Of a stretch of 64,000 bases of DNA, positions 6,813 through 15,707 are shown in pieces (the stretch's first letter is position 1; each line of letters starts with the position of its first letter). The notes under the pieces are model-generated. The model saw only the letters and a list, made by a program, of their open reading frames with translations. It did not search any database and had not been told where the DNA came from. The position numbers and the translations under genes are program-made. This stretch comes from Rhodanobacter sp. 7MK24 (GTDB lineage Bacteria; Pseudomonadota; Gammaproteobacteria; Xanthomonadales; Rhodanobacteraceae), in the NCBI RefSeq assembly GCF_014842995.1, contig NZ_JACYXL010000002.1, positions 248,001 to 312,000 of the forward strand, read 5' to 3'.

Positions 6813-9155
6813 TCAGAACCACGGCCACTTCTTCAGCTCGTACTCCTTCGGCGGCGTGTCGCCAGCGAGGTATTGCACGAAGTAATCCCAGCGTCGGCGC
6901 GTGGCGTAGGGCGTGGCGGCGGCGTAGCCATGATGGACGTTCGGGATGATGAGCATGTCGAAGTCCTTGTTGGCCTTGATCAGCGCATCGGCCACCAGGA
7001 AGGTCTCGCCCACCGGCACGTTGTCGTCGATCGTGCCGTGCACCAGCATCAGGCGGCCCTTGAGGTTTTTCGCCATCAGCTGGTTGGCCTGGTTGTCGTA
7101 GCTGGTGCTGCCGTCCTTGTCGGTGGTCAGCAGGCCCTGGTACTTCTCGCCCCAGTCGTTCTCGTAGTTGCGATTGTCGTGGTTGCCGCTCTCGGCCCAG
7201 CCGACCTTGAAGAAATCCGGGTAGCGGAACATCGCATCGGCGGTGGTGTTGCCGCCGCCGGAGTGGCCCCAGATGCCCACGCGGTTGATGTCGATCCAGG
7301 GGTAGCGCTGCGCCAGTTCCTTGATGCCGGCGACCTGGTCGGGCAGCGTGTTGTCACCCATCTGGCCGTACCAGGTGTGGTGGAAGCTGGCCGAGCGCCA
7401 CGGCGTGCCCATGCCGTCGAGCGCGATCACGATGAAGCCGAGCTCGGCCAGCGCCTGGTTGTCGCCCTGCGCCGGCAGGAAGCTGCGGGTGCGCACCGAG
7501 CCGGTCTGCGGGCCGGGATAGACGTAGTCGATGATCGGGTACTTCTTGCTGGGATCGAAGTGGCTGGGCTTGAACATCTGGCCGTAGAGCTCCGTCTTGC
7601 CGTCACGCGCTTTCACCGTGAACGGGATCGGCGCCACCCAGCCGGCAGCCTTGAGGCGCGAGAGGTCGGCCTTGGCGATGGTGGCGATGACATGGCCGTC
7701 GTCGCTGGAGCGCAGCACAGTGACCGGCGCCGTGTCGACCGTGGAGTAGCTGTCCACGAAGGTCTTGCCGTCGGGCGACATGCTGATGGTGTGGTCGGCG
7801 TCTTCCGGCGTCAGCAGCACGGGTTTGCCGCCATCCACGCCCACCTTCCAGAACTGCTTGAAGTACGGGTCCACGCCCGCCACGCGGCCGGTGCCGATGA
7901 ACCACAGCTCGCGCGACTTGCGGTCGAGGTGCAGCACGTCGATGACGTTGCCGTCGCCGGTGGTGATGGAATGCAGCTCCTTGCCGGTATTGATGTCGTA
8001 CAGATAGAGGTTTTGCCAGTCGCTGCGCTCGGACGGCCAGATGGCTTCGTGCGAGTCCGGCAGGTAGCGCCAGTTCACGTGGTCCATGCCGCTTGAGTAG
8101 TAAGTCGCCACCTTCTCGTCGAAAGCGGTGCGCACGGCCCCGGTGTCGGCGTTGACCACGCGATACCAGGCCTGCTTGCGGTCGCGCGAGCTGTTGACCA
8201 TGGCGAGGGTCTTGCTGTCGGGCGCCCACTGCAGGTCGTCCCAGTGGCCGTCGCTGTTGTAGCTGAGGTCATCGTCCAGGGTGGACAGGCGCTGCTGCGG
8301 CGGCAGCTGCAGGCGCACCACCTTGTGCGTGTCCACGTCGACCACCACCGGCTCGATCATGAACACCTTTTTGTCGCCTGGCAGCGGATATTTCCACGCA
8401 TCCAGCTCAGGGTGGCCCACCTTCGTGCTCACGGTGTACATCTCGCCCACGCCACGCTGGTCCTGCTGGTAGGTGGCGATCCTCTTCGAGTCGGGCGACC
8501 AGTCCACCACGGCGCGGTCGGTATGGATCCAGCCCGCGTTGTCGGTGGCGTAGCCGAAGTCCTTCACGCCATCGGTGGTGAGCTGGGTTTCCTTGCCGGT
8601 GGCGAGGTCGCGCACCCACAGGTTCCAGTCGCGAATGAAGGCTTCCTTGGTCTTGTCAGGCGAGACAATGCCCGGCTCGTTGCCGGTCTTCGCCACGGCC
8701 TTGGCCGTGCAATCGCCCGCGCCACCGAGGTCGCACACATAATGCTTGCCCATCACCGCGACGTCGTAGCGGCCATCCTTCTGCACGCTGAAGTCGAAGC
8801 CGAACGGCGGTACCTTGTTGGCCGGCATGGGCTTGCCGGTGACCTTGCCTAGTGCGGCAGCGAGCTTGGCCTGATCGAAGGCCGGTGCGGCCTTGCCGCT
8901 GACGGTGTTCATCTCCATCACGCGGTCGCCGCTGGCATCGTGGTCGACATACCAGAAGTGAGTGTTGTCCAGCCATTTCACGCGCTGCACGTCGTGGTCG
9001 ACCAGCGGCAGGGTGTTGTAAATCATGAATCGCTCAGCCTGCGCGTAATCCTGCGCGGCGAGCGTACGTGTTTGCGCCATCGCGCCCGTGCTGCCCACCA
9101 ATAGTGCCGCTGCCAGCGCGCCGGCGAGGCGCGTCTTGCCGATAGTCGAGCTCAT
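6813..9155 (-). CDS. S9 family dipeptidyl peptidase (DPP IV-like), secreted
   Basis: 780-residue prolyl oligopeptidase-family serine peptidase. The first 27 residues form a signal peptide ending GAMAQ. A DPP IV N-terminal beta-propeller fills most of the first 500 residues, and the alpha/beta hydrolase domain follows. The catalytic set can be placed: Ser632 in GHSGGG, Asp at 710-711 in HGTIDDNVP, and His742 in NVHHGY. The nucleophile elbow differs from the GWSYGG of classical DPP IV. It is expected to cleave dipeptides from peptides in the periplasm or outside the cell. It stands alone, ending at a bidirectional terminator. Confidence 0.93.
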   Translation of the reverse strand: MSSTIGKTRLAGALAAALLVGSTGAMAQTRTLAAQDYAQAERFMIYNTLPLVDHDVQRVKWLDNTHFWYVDHDASGDRVMEMNTVSGKAAPAFDQAKLAAALGKVTGKPMPANKVPPFGFDFSVQKDGRYDVAVMGKHYVCDLGGAGDCTAKAVAKTGNEPGIVSPDKTKEAFIRDWNLWVRDLATGKETQLTTDGVKDFGYATDNAGWIHTDRAVVDWSPDSKRIATYQQDQRGVGEMYTVSTKVGHPELDAWKYPLPGDKKVFMIEPVVVDVDTHKVVRLQLPPQQRLSTLDDDLSYNSDGHWDDLQWAPDSKTLAMVNSSRDRKQAWYRVVNADTGAVRTAFDEKVATYYSSGMDHVNWRYLPDSHEAIWPSERSDWQNLYLYDINTGKELHSITTGDGNVIDVLHLDRKSRELWFIGTGRVAGVDPYFKQFWKVGVDGGKPVLLTPEDADHTISMSPDGKTFVDSYSTVDTAPVTVLRSSDDGHVIATIAKADLSRLKAAGWVAPIPFTVKARDGKTELYGQMFKPSHFDPSKKYPIIDYVYPGPQTGSVRTRSFLPAQGDNQALAELGFIVIALDGMGTPWRSASFHHTWYGQMGDNTLPDQVAGIKELAQRYPWIDINRVGIWGHSGGGNTTADAMFRYPDFFKVGWAESGNHDNRNYENDWGEKYQGLLTTDKDGSTSYDNQANQLMAKNLKGRLMLVHGTIDDNVPVGETFLVADALIKANKDFDMLIIPNVHHGYAAATPYATRRRWDYFVQYLAGDTPPKEYELKKWPWF

Positions 9156-9355
9156 CTTCTTTTCACCCCTTGAGGGAACGAAACCGGCGCCCGCGATGCA
9201 GGCGCGCCAACCCCCGATGCTAACGCCTCACCCCCATGCCCACCCATGTGCCAAAGGTTGAGCCCGGGGAAACGGAATAAAGACGGCGGGACGCGTAAAC
9301 CGCGTCCGCACTGCGGCAGAATGTCGGGTTCACCCATTCGTCCACGGAGCCGCCG

Positions 9356-9748
9356 ATGCCTGCCACCCCGCCCGAAGCCCGCCTGCTGGAGATGGTTTTC
9401 CCCGACCACACCAACCACCTCGGCACGCTGTTCGGTGGACAGGCACTGGCCTGGATGGACAAGGCCGCCTTCATCGTGGCGTCGCGCCATGCGCGGCGCA
9501 TCGTGGTCACCGCACGCTCGGAAGAAGTGAATTTCCGCGTTCCGGTGCGCAAGGGCCAGTTGGTGGAGCTGGTGGCGCGCATCGTGGGCACGGGCCACAG
9601 CTCGATGCAGGTGGAAGTGGAAATGACGGCCGAGGATCCGCTCAGCGGCGATCGTCGGGTGTGCACCACCGGCCGCTTCGTGATGATCGCGCTGGATTCC
9701 AATGGCACGCCGACTGCGGTGCCACCGCTGCCGGGCCCGATCGACTGA
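9356..9748 (+). CDS. Acyl-CoA thioesterase, hotdog fold (YciA/BACH-like)
   Basis: 130-residue single hotdog-domain protein. The active-site segment HTNHLGTLFGGQALAWMDK, with the conserved Asn and the Asp of the WMD turn, matches acyl-CoA hydrolases of the YciA/Acot type, which release free acid and CoA from acyl-CoA in the cytoplasm. The middle and C-terminal part (VNFRVPVRKGQLVELVARI) fits the same fold. It starts shortly after CGGAGC and is monocistronic, convergent with the BamE-like gene. The natural acyl substrate cannot be read from sequence. Confidence 0.9.
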   Translation: MPATPPEARLLEMVFPDHTNHLGTLFGGQALAWMDKAAFIVASRHARRIVVTARSEEVNFRVPVRKGQLVELVARIVGTGHSSMQVEVEMTAEDPLSGDRRVCTTGRFVMIALDSNGTPTAVPPLPGPID

Positions 9749-9756
9749 AACCGTGA

Positions 9757-9790
9757 TCGCGATTGCCGGCGCGAGGCCCGGCAATCGCGA
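9757..9790. terminator. Hairpin between convergent genes, no U-tract
   Basis: TCGCGATTGCCGG and its exact complement around an 8-nt loop, between the thioesterase and BamE-like genes. A strong stem without a T run on either side, so termination activity is only probable. Confidence 0.55.
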
Positions 9791-9800
9791 CGAAACCGGT

Positions 9801-10175
9801 TTAGTCGTGGACGTAACCGGTTTCCTGCGTGTTGACCGTGACCTTGATCAGCTTCAGCGAGGCCTCGTTGCCGATGCCGCCGCCGGAGAAGGTCAGCTCG
9901 CCCTCGCCCTTGTAGAGGTATTCCACGCGATAGTTGTCGCTGCCGAAATGGAAGGGGATCCAGGCCTTGCCGGTCTGGTACATCTTCTGGTCGTTGGGCA
10001 GCCCAATCAGATCGGTGACCTGCTTCGAATACATGCCTGGCTGGATCTTGGAGAACTTGCTGCCGGGCGCGGGCGTGCCCACGACAGCCTGATCATCCGG
10101 GGCACTGAATGCCAGCGGCGCATAAGCCGCGAACAGGCCGAGGGAAGAGATGAAAACAAGCGACTTGATCTTCAC
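9801..10175 (-). CDS. Exported BamE/SmpA-like domain protein
   Basis: 124-residue exported protein. GTG at 10175 is preceded at good distance by GGAAG, and this start gives a clean signal peptide (KIKSLVFISSLGLFAAYAPLAFS). The mature part has the pattern FSKIQPGMYSKQVTDLIGLP, which resembles the small alpha-beta BamE/SmpA/OmlA fold where the G-M-x3-Q-V-x2-L-x-G-x-P helix is typical, followed by a beta-rich tail. Unlike BamE there is no lipobox cysteine, so it may be a soluble periplasmic relative rather than the Bam complex subunit. Monocistronic. Confidence 0.6.
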   Translation of the reverse strand: MKIKSLVFISSLGLFAAYAPLAFSAPDDQAVVGTPAPGSKFSKIQPGMYSKQVTDLIGLPNDQKMYQTGKAWIPFHFGSDNYRVEYLYKGEGELTFSGGGIGNEASLKLIKVTVNTQETGYVHD

Positions 10176-10603
10176 GATGTAGCTTCCTTGTGATTGTGGT
10201 GATCGCTGCAACGGGGCAGGTGCCTGTTTCCATCGGACGCTCCCGGAAACCGGACTGATCGACCATGCCCCCTTGGCTTGGCGTGATTGCGCTCTGCGAC
10301 GCAGGCGGAATCGTGCCGGATGCTAACAGACACGCAGAAGGATCGCCGCGATCCGCCACATGCGCGCCAAAGACTCACCATGAGCGCAGGGCTCCGCACC
10401 TCGGTCCACTCGGGCACTTGCCTGATGATGCGTGAGGGCGAGGGCCGACAGCATCGCGGGCACCGGACATGATCGGAAGTAGCAGTGACCTGCGAAGACC
10501 AGCCCAGTTGCGGTTCCACCGATGCACCACCGCCGCTTGATGATGCTCGCGCCGGATTTCATCGGCGTGGCTACGAACGTGACGGCACTCGCCGGCAGGA
10601 ATG
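10176..10603. other. Intergenic stretch without recognised genes
   Basis: About 430 bp between the BamE-like gene and the S53 terminator. Short open frames are present on both strands, but none has a ribosome binding site with recognisable protein sequence. It must hold the promoter of the BamE-like gene; I could not assign -35/-10 elements with confidence. Confidence 0.5.
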
Positions 10604-10630
10604 AAAAGGCCCGGGATCGCTCCCGGGCCT
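10604..10630 (-). terminator. Intrinsic terminator of the S53 peptidase gene
   Basis: On the minus strand AGGCCCGGGA, a 4-nt loop and TCCCGGGCCT are followed by TTTT. It lies 46 bp past the stop codon of the S53 peptidase gene. Confidence 0.88.
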
Positions 10631-10675
10631 CGTTCCACGCTCCCGGATTCACTACGGGAACAGTACCGACCGCAA

Positions 10676-12415
10676 CTACGGAACCAGTGCCGAAATCAGC
10701 GCCGCCTTCGGGCTGCCCCAGCCGGTGACCAGGTCGTAACCCGTCACGGCCGAGTAGGTGCCGGACTTGCCGCTGGTGATGTCGTGGAAATCGGCGGTGT
10801 ACGCGCTGGTCAACTTGCCGCCCGACTCGTTCTGCGCATAGATGGTCGGGTCGAAGAAGCCGACGGCGGAACCGCCGCTGGCCGCCGCCTGCTGGTTGGC
10901 CAGTGCGGCGAAGGCTGCCCACATCGGCGCGGCGAAGCTGGTGCCGCCGTAGTCATTGGCCGTGCAGGTGGTCTGGTCTGCGCACACGTAGAACGTGAAG
11001 TTGGCATTGGCCGCGACGTCCGGGCCGTTGCGGTAGGTCGTCGAGCCCTTGTTGCTGCTGTTGATCACGCCGGAAGCCGCCTGCCACGAGGGAATGGCGA
11101 TCTTGTCCGGCGAGATGCCGCCACCGCTGTCGACCCACGCCGTCTCCGACTTCCAGGCCCCGCCCGCCGAGGCGGTGGTCAGATCGGTGCCGCCGACGCC
11201 GATGACATAGGCGGCATCGGCTGGCCAAGCCTCGTTGCGCCTCGACCAGGTCGAACTGTCGCCCGACGCGGCGAAGAAGCTCTGGCCCTGCGCTGCCATC
11301 TTTTCCCAATAGGGATTCAGCGTACTCGGGTCGGCCGGCGTCCAGCACCACGAGCAACCGATGGTCTTCGGCAACGGGCTGTGCGTGGTCATGGAACTGA
11401 GGATGGCGGTGTCGGTGGAGCCCACATACACCGTCAGGCTGGCCAATCCCGGTGCCATGCCGAGTGCCTGGGTCATGTCCAGCGTCTGCTCGGTATCGTC
11501 GCAACTGCCACCCGCCCTGGAATCGACGCAGGACGTGCTGGTGCCGTCCGTCGACAGCAGCGTGACGGGCACGTTGTTGGTCTGCCCCACGTTCTTGTAG
11601 TACGTGGTCAGGTCGGCCAGGTCGGTACCTTCGAACTCGAACAGGCCCAGGTTCTGACCGGCGCCGGTCAATGCGCTGCCGCCGTAGTAGGCCGCGCGCA
11701 TGTCGCTGCCCAGGAACGAAGCGGAGGGACCCGAACCCGTCGTGGCATGCGACACCACGGCTTCGGGGGAAATGCCGTGCTCCCGCGCATAGTCACTCTT
11801 CTTCACCAGCATCGGATGGGGAATCGAGTAATTGTTCAGGCCGGAGACGTGCCAGAGCGGGATCGCCAGCGAAGTCGAAGGTTCACGGTCCGGACTGTAG
11901 AAAACGCGGTTCTCGGTGGGATGCTGGTAGGTATGCATCTTCACGTTGAAGGCCGATTCCACCGCGGAGACCGGGCCGACGACCTGGACGTCCATGCCGT
12001 CGCGGCTGCCGCCGGTAACCATGAAGCCGTTCCTGACCAGGTACTGCACCACGGTGTTGTAGTCGTGCTGGCTGGGACCGTACACCACGGTGAACTGCGC
12101 CGGCGTGAGGTAATCGCGATAACTGATGCTGGTGGGATCGGTCACGCTGGCCACGAACTGGTCGAGGCCGGCCTGATCGCCGACCGGCAGGACCACATCG
12201 AGGCTCATCAACTGATGGGCAGGCAGATCGCCTACCTGTTTCGCCGTTCCCTGGCGCACCGCATCGCGCACGTGATGCGTCATGAATTCCGCAGCCCGCG
12301 CCGTCGTCGTCACACCCAGCGCCATGGCCACGGCGAGCGAGAGCATGCATGCGCCCCGTGTCAGACGTGCAGCATGACGGTTGAGACCTTCCCCATTGGA
12401 AATTGACCTGATCAT
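10676..12415 (-). CDS. S53 family serine-carboxyl peptidase (sedolisin, xanthomonalisin-like), secreted
   Basis: 579-residue pre-pro-protease. ATG 12415 follows AGAGGGG and gives a long signal region with a hydrophobic core (MLSLAVAMALGVTTTARA). An activation prodomain spans about residues 35-200. The catalytic domain shows DDTEQTLDMTQALGM, with the Glu and Asp of the Ser-Glu-Asp triad, the oxyanion Asp in AASGDSS, and Ser493 in GGTSFAAP. A calcium-site motif DFHDIT lies near the C terminus. Such enzymes work in acid outside the cell or in the periplasm and mature by autocatalysis. An in-frame extension upstream to 12583 lacks a signal peptide and is rejected as coding. Confidence 0.92.
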   Translation of the reverse strand: MIRSISNGEGLNRHAARLTRGACMLSLAVAMALGVTTTARAAEFMTHHVRDAVRQGTAKQVGDLPAHQLMSLDVVLPVGDQAGLDQFVASVTDPTSISYRDYLTPAQFTVVYGPSQHDYNTVVQYLVRNGFMVTGGSRDGMDVQVVGPVSAVESAFNVKMHTYQHPTENRVFYSPDREPSTSLAIPLWHVSGLNNYSIPHPMLVKKSDYAREHGISPEAVVSHATTGSGPSASFLGSDMRAAYYGGSALTGAGQNLGLFEFEGTDLADLTTYYKNVGQTNNVPVTLLSTDGTSTSCVDSRAGGSCDDTEQTLDMTQALGMAPGLASLTVYVGSTDTAILSSMTTHSPLPKTIGCSWCWTPADPSTLNPYWEKMAAQGQSFFAASGDSSTWSRRNEAWPADAAYVIGVGGTDLTTASAGGAWKSETAWVDSGGGISPDKIAIPSWQAASGVINSSNKGSTTYRNGPDVAANANFTFYVCADQTTCTANDYGGTSFAAPMWAAFAALANQQAAASGGSAVGFFDPTIYAQNESGGKLTSAYTADFHDITSGKSGTYSAVTGYDLVTGWGSPKAALISALVP

Positions 12416-12808
12416 GGAAAAACCACCCCTCTCTGCTAGATGACAGTGAAGTGGAGAGAGAAGCGGCATGCGCATCGCTGTCCGACGGTCGTTCGGTTGT
12501 GCCGGATCGGAATGCGGCCATCGTGAAGCCGCCACGCTGGCGTGACTCCCCTCTCGCCCATTACCACGTCCCCCATCGTTCACAGCGGCGCGCGCTGTCG
12601 CGGCTATTCGTATCTTGTTGCCGCTCTTCCCGCAAAAAGCTTCGATGACTGGCTATCTGCGCAATTGGATCAGAGCCATGGTGAACAAAATGAGTGGACA
12701 GGGTGAAACAAAACCGACGACGCCACGCACTGCACCCCCGGCATGCCGATTGACGCGGCCACGGCCATTCGCGCACGCTGTTCCGCATGCGCCCGATGGA
12801 GTGCCGCA
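12416..12808. other. Divergent intergenic region
   Basis: 393 bp between the divergently transcribed S53 peptidase and glutathione S-transferase genes. It should contain both promoters. I see no convincing gene, repeat or operator in it. Confidence 0.5.
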
Positions 12809-13558
12809 ATGGTTCGAATCAAGCTGATCGGCAGCTACCTCTCGCCCTATGTGCGCAAGGTGCTGGTCTGTCTGGAGCTGAAGGAACTCGAGTACGAGAT
12901 CGATCCGATGCCGCCGTTCGTGGGCAACGAGGCATTCGCGCGCATCAGCCCGCTCAAGCGCGTGCCGGTGCTGGTCGACGACGGACTGGTGTTGAACGAC
13001 TCCTCGGTCATCTGCCAGTACTTGGAGGACAAATACCCCACCCCGGCGGTCTTTCCGCATGACATCGTCGAGCGCGCGCGCGCGCGATGGCTGGAGGAAT
13101 ACGCCGACACGCGGCTGGCCGACGGTCTGATCTGGCGATTGTTCTACCAGCGATCGATCCGCCGCCGCGTGTTCAACGAGCCGCCCGACGAAGGCGTGGT
13201 GACACAGGCGCTGGAAGTGGAGATTCCCGCCGCTATCGACTACCTGGAAACCCAGTTGCCGGAAGATGGCTTCATCTTCGGCGCGCTGTCCATCGCCGAC
13301 GTCAGCATCACCAGCTATTTCCGTACCGCCTTCTTTGCGCGCTACACCATCGACGCCACACGTTGGCCGCGTACCGCCGGACTGGTGGAGCGCACTCTGG
13401 CGCTGCCCGTCATGCAGAAACTGGCGCGCTACGAAGACTGCACGCTGCGTCTGCCGCTGGCCGAGCAGCGCCAGGCGCTGATTGCCGCCGGCGCGCCGCT
13501 CAGCAGCGAGACAATGGGCACCACTGCACCAAGGCCGATTTTGCCGCGGACGTCATGA
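12809..13558 (+). CDS. Glutathione S-transferase family protein
   Basis: 249-residue two-domain GST. The N-terminal thioredoxin-like half reads LIGSYLSPYVRKVLVCLEL, where the Ser/Tyr region binds glutathione, then LKRVPVLVDDGLVLNDSSVICQYLED with the cis-Pro (VPV) and the Glu-Asp/Ser glutathione-binding turn. The C-terminal helical domain follows, including FGALSIADVSI, the conserved Asp-containing folding motif. ATG 12809 is preceded by GGAG. The electrophilic substrate is unknown. It stands alone, convergent with the LysR gene. Confidence 0.9.
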   Translation: MVRIKLIGSYLSPYVRKVLVCLELKELEYEIDPMPPFVGNEAFARISPLKRVPVLVDDGLVLNDSSVICQYLEDKYPTPAVFPHDIVERARARWLEEYADTRLADGLIWRLFYQRSIRRRVFNEPPDEGVVTQALEVEIPAAIDYLETQLPEDGFIFGALSIADVSITSYFRTAFFARYTIDATRWPRTAGLVERTLALPVMQKLARYEDCTLRLPLAEQRQALIAAGAPLSSETMGTTAPRPILPRTS

Positions 13559-13572
13559 CCCCTGCCGGCGGC

Positions 13573-13614
13573 CTGTTCGATATCTCCACACGGACCGGTG
13601 GCGATATCGAACAG
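13573..13614. terminator. Long imperfect hairpin between convergent genes
   Basis: CTGTTCGATATC and its exact complement flank an inner CCAC/GTGG stem, giving a 16-bp stem with single mismatched bases and an 8-nt loop. It sits between the GST and LysR stop codons. There is no U-tract, so it could be a terminator or a protein-binding dyad. Confidence 0.5.
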
Positions 13615-13618
13615 TCGT

Positions 13619-14518
13619 TCATGCCTGCCTCTCCATCAGCTCCACCAGCCAGTCCACAAACACACGCAGGCGCGCAGGCATTTGCTGCTGTGCGTACAGC
13701 ACGTGAACCGACAGCGTCGGCGGTGACAGGTCGGGCAGGATCTCGCGCAGCGTGCCCCTGGCCAGCGAATCGGCAACGCGATAGCGCGGGAATTGCGCAA
13801 TGCCCAGCCCTGCCTCGCAGCAAGCGAGATAGGCATCCACGCCGCTGACGGTGACGCGTGAGGGCAGGTGCACCTCGCGGCGACGACGGTTCACCACGAA
13901 TTCCAGCGAGGATTCCAGGCGCCGCGTGGTGGGCGAAGCCCAGTTCACCGCCAGGTGGCCCTGTTGCAGATCGGCAAGCAGGGTGGGTTTGCCGTGACGG
14001 CGCAGATAGCCGGCACTAGCCACGGTGGCCTGCGCCAGCGTGGCCACACGGCGCCCCACCAGCCCCGAGTCCGGCAGCTCGCCGACGCGCAGCACGCAAT
14101 CCACGCCTTCGCGCAGCAGATCCACAAAGCGGTCGCTGGTGCCGATGTCCAGCTCCACCTGCGGGAAGCGCGCACAGAACTCGGGCAAGGCGGGTATCAC
14201 CACTTGTCGCGCCAGCGTCGCCGGCAGATCGATGCGCAGGCGGCCTTGCGGCTTCAAGGCCGCTTCTCGGAAGTCGGCCTCCACCTCGTCCAGGTCAGCC
14301 AACAGGCGCACGCAGTGCGCGTAATAGGCCTGCCCGTCGCGGGTGATGCGCTGACAGCGCGTGGTCCGTTGCAGCAGCTGCGCGCCCAGCCGCGCTTCCA
14401 GTTTCTTGATGGCGTGGGTGACGGTGGCGCGCGGCAGGTCGAGATCATTGGCAGCCGCGGTGAAGCTGCCCAGCTCGACGATCCGCGCATACAGTCGCAT
14501 GGTGTCCAGACGATCCAT
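13619..14518 (-). CDS. LysR family transcriptional regulator
   Basis: 299-residue LysR-type regulator. The N-terminal winged helix is clear (MRLYARIVELGSFTAAANDLDLPRATVTHAIKKLEARLGAQLL), and the C-terminal part is a periplasmic-binding-protein-like effector domain with RLRIDLPATLARQVVIPALPEF. It resembles the group that controls adjacent oxidoreductases. It is divergent from the aldo/keto reductase gene with 116 bp between the starts, the usual LysR-target geometry. The effector is unknown. Confidence 0.92.
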   Translation of the reverse strand: MDRLDTMRLYARIVELGSFTAAANDLDLPRATVTHAIKKLEARLGAQLLQRTTRCQRITRDGQAYYAHCVRLLADLDEVEADFREAALKPQGRLRIDLPATLARQVVIPALPEFCARFPQVELDIGTSDRFVDLLREGVDCVLRVGELPDSGLVGRRVATLAQATVASAGYLRRHGKPTLLADLQQGHLAVNWASPTTRRLESSLEFVVNRRRREVHLPSRVTVSGVDAYLACCEAGLGIAQFPRYRVADSLARGTLREILPDLSPPTLSVHVLYAQQQMPARLRVFVDWLVELMERQA

Positions 14519-14535
14519 GGATTGTTGTCTTTATC

Positions 14536-14569
14536 GGAATAGTGATGTTGATTATTAGGTATTTATTCC
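14536..14569. promoter_or_regulatory. Candidate LysR-binding dyad in divergent promoter
   Basis: GGAATA (14536-14541) and its complement TATTCC (14564-14569) bracket an AT-rich stretch that stands out from the GC-rich surroundings. Position between the divergent LysR and aldo/keto reductase genes fits a shared control site. Short arms make this tentative. Confidence 0.35.
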
Positions 14570-14634
14570 ATAACGGCCACGGCGCAGCATGACGCCACCT
14601 CCACCCATCACCTTCAGACACCAGGAGCATCCGC

Positions 14635-15627
14635 ATGCAAATCCGCACGCTTGGCAAGAACGGTCCGCAAGTCTCCGCACTCGGGCTTGGTTGCATGGGC
14701 ATGAGCGATTTCTACGGCGACCGCGACGATGCCGAATCCGTCGCCACCATCCACCATGCGCTGGACCGCGGCCTGACCCTGCTGGATACCGCCGACGCGT
14801 ATGGCCCGCATCTCAATGAGGAGCTGGTGGGCAAAGCGATCAAGGACCGCCGCGAACAGGCCTTTGTCGCCACCAAATTCGGCCTCGTGCGCAACCCTGC
14901 GGAACCGCTGTCGCGCGGCGTCAACGGGCGCCCCGAATACGTGCGTGCCGCCTGCGAGGGCAGCCTGCAGCGACTCGGCATCGAGACCATCGATCTGTAT
15001 TACCAACACCGCGTGGACCCGAACGTGCCGATCGAGGAAACCGTGGGCGCCATGGCCGAACTGGTGCAAGCCGGCAAGGTGCGGTACCTGGGCCTTTCCG
15101 AGGCCTCCGCCGCCACGCTGGAGCGCGCCAGCAAGGTGCATCCGATCGCCGCGCTGCAGAGCGAGCTCTCGCTGTGGACCCGCGATCCCGAGGACAACGG
15201 CGTGCTCGATGCCTGTCGCCGACTGGGCATCGCCTTCGTTGCCTATTCGCCGCTGGGTCGCGGCTTTCTTACCGGCGCGATCCGCTCGCCGGATGATTTC
15301 GAGGCCGACGACTACCGCCGCTCCAGCCCGCGCTTCCAGGGCGAGAACTTCACGCGCAATCTGGCGCTGGTGGACAAGGTGAAGGCGCTCGCAGCCGACA
15401 GGGGTTGTTCGCCCGCGCAGCTGGCGCTGGCCTGGGTGCTGGCGCAGGGCAAGGACGTGCTGGCGATTCCCGGCACCAAGAAGCGCTCGCGGCTGGACGA
15501 GAACCTGGGTGCGCTGGACGTGACGCTGTCATCCGCTGACCTGGCCGCCATCGAAGCCGTATTCCCGCCCGAAGCGGCTGCAGGCGCGCGGTACGCAGCG
15601 GCGAGCATGGCGCATGTAGGTCGATAG
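14635..15627 (+). CDS. Aldo/keto reductase
   Basis: 330-residue NADPH-dependent oxidoreductase with the (alpha/beta)8 aldo/keto reductase fold. The catalytic tetrad is present: Asp and Tyr in LLDTADAYG, Lys in VATKFG, and His in YYQHRVDP. The cofactor-binding end is seen in [18 protein letters not shown]. It belongs to the group often annotated as AKR13/YakC-type, which reduces small aldehydes or ketones. ATG 14635 follows an AGGAGC site. The divergent LysR gene is its likely regulator, and a strong terminator follows. Confidence 0.93.
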   Translation: MQIRTLGKNGPQVSALGLGCMGMSDFYGDRDDAESVATIHHALDRGLTLLDTADAYGPHLNEELVGKAIKDRREQAFVATKFGLVRNPAEPLSRGVNGRPEYVRAACEGSLQRLGIETIDLYYQHRVDPNVPIEETVGAMAELVQAGKVRYLGLSEASAATLERASKVHPIAALQSELSLWTRDPEDNGVLDACRRLGIAFVAYSPLGRGFLTGAIRSPDDFEADDYRRSSPRFQGENFTRNLALVDKVKALAADRGCSPAQLALAWVLAQGKDVLAIPGTKKRSRLDENLGALDVTLSSADLAAIEAVFPPEAAAGARYAAASMAHVGR

Positions 15628-15651
15628 GCCGCAGACGCTGCCACCTGCCGT

Positions 15652-15684
15652 TGCAGGAGCGCACGAAGTGCGCTCCTGCATTTT
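15652..15684 (+). terminator. Intrinsic terminator after aldo/keto reductase
   Basis: TGCAGGAGCGCAC, loop GAA and GTGCGCTCCTGCA are followed by TTTT. The GGAGCGCAC core also resembles a dispersed palindromic repeat found widely in Lysobacterales and pseudomonads. Confidence 0.85.
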
Positions 15685-15707
15685 CGTCCCGCATCTGGCC
15701 TAGGGCC

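Noticed and set aside
10601-12406. 601-codon plus-strand frame opposite the S53 peptidase gene
   Set aside because: Antisense shadow of a well-supported protease gene; composition typical of a reversed GC-rich frame.
12416-12583. N-terminal extension of the S53 peptidase
   Set aside because: ATG 12415 has a ribosome binding site and gives a signal peptide; the extension would bury it.
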